A model generated the notes under the pieces. That model had not been told where the DNA came from and made no database searches. It saw nothing but the letters and a program-made list of their open reading frames with translations. Of a DNA stretch of 8,569 bases, positions 6,848 through 8,569 are shown piece after piece. Numbering within the stretch: position 1 is the first letter of the stretch; each line of letters opens with the position of its first letter. The translations under genes were made by a program, and so were the position numbers. This DNA comes from Chloroflexota bacterium (GTDB taxonomy: Bacteria > Chloroflexota > Anaerolineae > Anaerolineales > Villigracilaceae), in contig JAKANW010000027.1 in the NCBI GenBank assembly GCA_021823555.1, forward strand, positions 1-8,569, given 5' to 3'.

Positions 6848-7312
6848 TTACTCCTTCAGCCGCCGGGTAGGTGGGTTGAATACATCGGGTGCCAGGCCGA
6901 CCGTCAAGCTGGTCTGACCCAAGCGGATCACATCCCCGGATGTTAGCACGGTCGGTGTGGTAACTAATTCCTGGTTCAACCGCGTGCCGTTTGTCGAATT
7001 TAGATCTTCCACCCACCACTGGCTGTGATGATAGACCAGGCGTGCATGATGCGCCGAAACCGTTTCATCCAGGACCGGGATGTCGCAGACAGGATCGCGT
7101 CCCAACGTGACTTCAGGTTGGATAAAATGTTTAACCGTTGTTGACTCGCCTCCAGCCCGGACCGTGAGGCTGATCCCGGGTGTCCGACGCGTTGCCACCC
7201 CGACAGCCTCCCGTTGAACATCACGCCAGAGTGTGTATAAAACCCAGCCGAGAAAACCATAAAGGGCCAGGGACAGCAGCAGGCGCAAGGCCAGAACGAG
7301 GAGACCGCTCAT
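6848..7312 (-). CDS. FhaB-like membrane-anchored FHA-domain protein
   Basis: This 154-residue protein has one N-terminal TM helix (about 4-27), a short basic linker and a cytosolic FHA domain (about 62-140). FHA domains bind phosphothreonine peptides made by Ser/Thr kinases. The motifs are LGRDPVCDI (70-78), SAHHA (86-90) and DLNSTNGT (103-110). The usual SRxH reads SAHH, so the Arg is lost while the Ser and His are kept. Length, topology and position next to an FhaA-like gene and upstream of a RodA-PBP gene match mycobacterial FhaB (FipA), which links kinase signalling to division and wall synthesis. It begins in an ATGA overlap with the fhaA-like stop, with only a weak AAGAAG upstream, so translational coupling is likely. 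The C-terminal Thr in NPPTRR could itself be a phosphorylation site, which is speculative. I leave the gene symbol empty because orthology is by architecture only. Confidence 0.9.
   Translation of the reverse strand: MSGLLVLALRLLLSLALYGFLGWVLYTLWRDVQREAVGVATRRTPGISLTVRAGGESTTVKHFIQPEVTLGRDPVCDIPVLDETVSAHHARLVYHHSQWWVEDLNSTNGTRLNQELVTTPTVLTSGDVIRLGQTSLTVGLAPDVFNPPTRRLKE
6851..6856 (-). promoter_or_regulatory. Ribosome binding site deciding the mtnP start
   Basis: AAGGAG on the minus strand lies 5 bases upstream of ATG 6845, inside the last codons of fhaB. It is the strongest SD within the operon. It supports the 6845 start and suggests that mtnP is translated in its own right rather than only by coupling. 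Confidence 0.75.
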
Positions 7313-8130
7313 TTCTTCTTGTTAAATTCTGCAGTTGAGCGCTCTTTCAGAACGGCAGTAGGCCGGTCAGTGATAATGGGCTGGAGGGGCGCCGTATCTA
7401 TCATTTCCGACCCTTGCGGCGGGTTATCCTGCCCGAAGATGAGTGCCACCCCTGCCAGAGAAATGACATCCCCCGGGTAGAGTACCGTTTGACTGGCACG
7501 TTGTCCGTTGACAAAAGTACCGCCAGTTGAATTTAAGTCGAACAAGATAAAACGCCCATTGATGGCGCGTAACTGAGCGTGGTTGCGGGAGACGCGCGGG
7601 TCATCAATCACCAGGTGGTTGTCCATGCGGCGACCGATATTCACCACAGGGAGTTTAAGCGGGTATACCTTGACGCCCTCAATGATTAGGAACGCGTTAT
7701 CAGGAATATGATTGCTTTCGCTGACTCCGGGTTCTTCGTTTGGTGTACCTTTAGTCTCGGCCATAGGTTCTACTCGATGTGATGCCATCACGGTGGCATC
7801 TTTCAGGGAAAGGGATTTGTCTGTCGAAACTGTGATGACAGGGGGCGACGCAAATTTTAGCCCAGCCTCCTGGCCGGCGGTGTTCAGCGCGTCGGCCATA
7901 CTATCCAATAACCGTGTCTCCTGCCAGTAAGCAGCCGTCTCAGGGTGTACGATGATTGTGTATACGTTCGGCGCGAGCGAAATGTTGTTATCTTGCTGGA
8001 TCAAATTCGCATGCATGGCGCCTGCCAGTTTTTGAATGATCAGATCTTCCACTTTCTGGCCGGGCAAAATGCTAACAAGACGCACTTCGATCAGTTGCCG
8101 TAACCGAGCTTCCAGATCGTCGAGATTCAT
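7309..8130 (-). CDS. FhaA-like protein: DUF3662 domain plus FHA domain
   Basis: This is a cytosolic adaptor of 273 residues. Residues 1 to about 118 match the FhaA N-terminal (DUF3662) domain in pattern: LEARLRQLIE at the start, VEDLIIQKLAGAM, APNVYTIIV, then a long helix and VITVSTD. After a flexible acidic linker (about 119-145) comes an FHA phosphothreonine-binding domain (about 146-235) with IGRRMDN (165-171), VSRNHA (180-185) and STGGTFVNG (201-209), all key residues present. The tail is basic and contains Thr residues. In Mycobacterium, FhaA binds the pseudokinase MviN and tunes peptidoglycan synthesis at poles and septa. It is the first gene of the operon. The frame extends upstream to 8208, but the promoter lies there and the DUF3662 domain starts just after ATG 8130, so 8130 is preferred. 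No SD precedes it, consistent with a near-leaderless message. Confidence 0.92.
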   Translation of the reverse strand: MNLDDLEARLRQLIEVRLVSILPGQKVEDLIIQKLAGAMHANLIQQDNNISLAPNVYTIIVHPETAAYWQETRLLDSMADALNTAGQEAGLKFASPPVITVSTDKSLSLKDATVMASHRVEPMAETKGTPNEEPGVSESNHIPDNAFLIIEGVKVYPLKLPVVNIGRRMDNHLVIDDPRVSRNHAQLRAINGRFILFDLNSTGGTFVNGQRASQTVLYPGDVISLAGVALIFGQDNPPQGSEMIDTAPLQPIITDRPTAVLKERSTAEFNKKK

Positions 8131-8140
8131 AACTAGAAGT

Positions 8141-8169
8141 ATTATAGAGGGGAGGAATGAATTCTGCAA
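8141..8169 (-). promoter_or_regulatory. Promoter of the fhaA-fhaB-mtnP-GT-rodA/pbp operon, near-leaderless
   Basis: On the minus strand TTGCAG (8169-8164) and a perfect TATAAT (8146-8141) are 17 bases apart. The -10 ends only 10 bases before ATG 8130, so transcription should start about 4 bases upstream of the start codon or at it. No SD is present, which fits leaderless initiation. It follows directly after the terminator of the zinc-ribbon gene. Confidence 0.75.
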
Positions 8170-8199
8170 GCCTTCCCTTTGACCCGCTTTTCCCAACTC

Positions 8200-8235
8200 A
8201 AACAACAAATCTCCGGCGCTTTCAACGGCCGGAGA
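8200..8235 (-). terminator. Rho-independent terminator of the zinc-ribbon gene
   Basis: On the minus strand an 8-bp stem TCTCCGGC / GCCGGAGA (8235-8228 with 8217-8210) with a 10-base loop is followed by TTTGTTGTTT. It lies about 10 bases after the zinc-ribbon stop and separates that gene from the operon promoter. The T tract is interrupted, so termination may be incomplete. Confidence 0.75.
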
Positions 8236-8245
8236 CTGGATTTAT

Positions 8246-8569
8246 TTATAAGCGTTTGCCGCAGTTCGGGCAGGTGGTCTCCCCTGCCTTTACAACAAAC
8301 CCGCAATTGCTGCAAGTCGTTGGTTGTAGGCTGCCAAGCGGCGCACCACAGGCGATGCAGGCTGGTTCACCCAGCGGATTGGCGGTTCCACAGTATTCAC
8401 AGGTTAGGCGGCTCAGACGCTCCGATAATTGTTTCGACGCTCCGGCAGCCTGGGCTGCCTGCCCGATCACCTGGAAAACGCGCTCACTCAACTGTAGGTT
8501 TTCGATATCCTGTGCAATATCATCCAGCCGGCCAAGCAGGCTTAAAGGATTGCGCAATGCCCAAAAAGC
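8246..8569 (-). CDS. Small double zinc-ribbon protein, probably 5'-truncated by window edge
   Basis: This protein has two parts. An N-terminal helical, mildly hydrophobic half of about 50 residues is followed by two zinc ribbons. Numbering from the TTG at 8557, they are C53-x2-C56-x10-C67-x2-C70 and C82-x2-C85-x10-C96-x2-C99. Both have the same C-x2-C-x10-C-x2-C spacing and each would bind one Zn ion. The role of such proteins is mostly unknown; proposed roles are protein or nucleic acid contact. The only possible start in the window is TTG 8557, with no SD before it, and the frame stays open to the edge (Ala-Phe-Trp-Ala), so the true start is probably outside. It is separated from the downstream operon by its own terminator, so shared function with the FHA genes is not implied. 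Confidence 0.82.
   Translation of the reverse strand, partial: AFWALRNPLSLLGRLDDIAQDIENLQLSERVFQVIGQAAQAAGASKQLSERLSRLTCEYCGTANPLGEPACIACGAPLGSLQPTTCSNCGFVVKAGETTCPNCGKRL

Noticed and set aside
6846..7019. Longer start (7019) for the MTA phosphorylase
   Set aside because: It would run through the coding region of fhaB; the family N-terminus and a strong SD point to ATG 6845.
8131..8208. Longer start (ATG 8208) for the FhaA-like protein
   Set aside because: It would add 26 residues unlike the DUF3662 start, and the -35/-10 promoter (8169-8141) lies inside this extension.

Overview
The window looks like chromosomal DNA from a member of the Chloroflexota, most likely an Anaerolineae-type bacterium. 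This is inferred from four things: the fhaA-fhaB-rodA/pbpA type gene order, an SEDS protein fused to a PBP-like domain, a short lipoprotein with a Pro/Thr linker and a bacterial SH3 domain, and a ferredoxin with a long C-terminal tail. GC content is moderate. I see no mobile elements, CRISPR array, tRNA or rRNA. No gene-free stretch exceeds about 160 bases.

Left part (1-2151). A CHAD-domain protein reads leftward and runs off the left edge. A divergent region separates it from a rightward ferredoxin, which has its own sigma70-like promoter and a perfect hairpin terminator. A separate gene for an SH3-domain lipoprotein follows, with its own Shine-Dalgarno (SD) sequence and a plausible promoter. 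That gene converges on the end of the large operon.

Main part (2206-8169). A compact leftward five-gene operon starts at a near-consensus promoter (TTGCAG-17-TATAAT) placed so close to the first ATG that the message should be almost leaderless. In transcription order the genes are: an FhaA-like protein (DUF3662 plus FHA), an FhaB-like protein (one TM helix plus FHA), an MTA-phosphorylase-family nucleoside phosphorylase, a multi-spanning GT-C/PMT-like membrane protein, and an 805-residue RodA/FtsW-PBP fusion. Junctions are a 4-base ATGA overlap, a 2-base gap, a 3-base gap and a second 4-base ATGA overlap. The frame resembles the actinobacterial cluster fhaA-fhaB-pstP-rodA-pbpA-pknA-pknB. Here the phosphatase slot holds two unrelated genes and no kinase is visible.

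The most striking point is the RodA-PBP fusion. Its polymerase half keeps the conserved SEDS features, but the PBP half lacks the transpeptidase motifs: SxxK reads TxxT, the SxN segment appears deleted, and no KTG is present. The frame is otherwise clean. It is best read as a peptidoglycan polymerase carrying a catalytically dead, built-in PBP partner.

Right edge (8246-8569). A leftward small protein with two zinc ribbons of identical spacing ends in its own hairpin terminator just upstream of the operon promoter. Its start probably lies outside the window.
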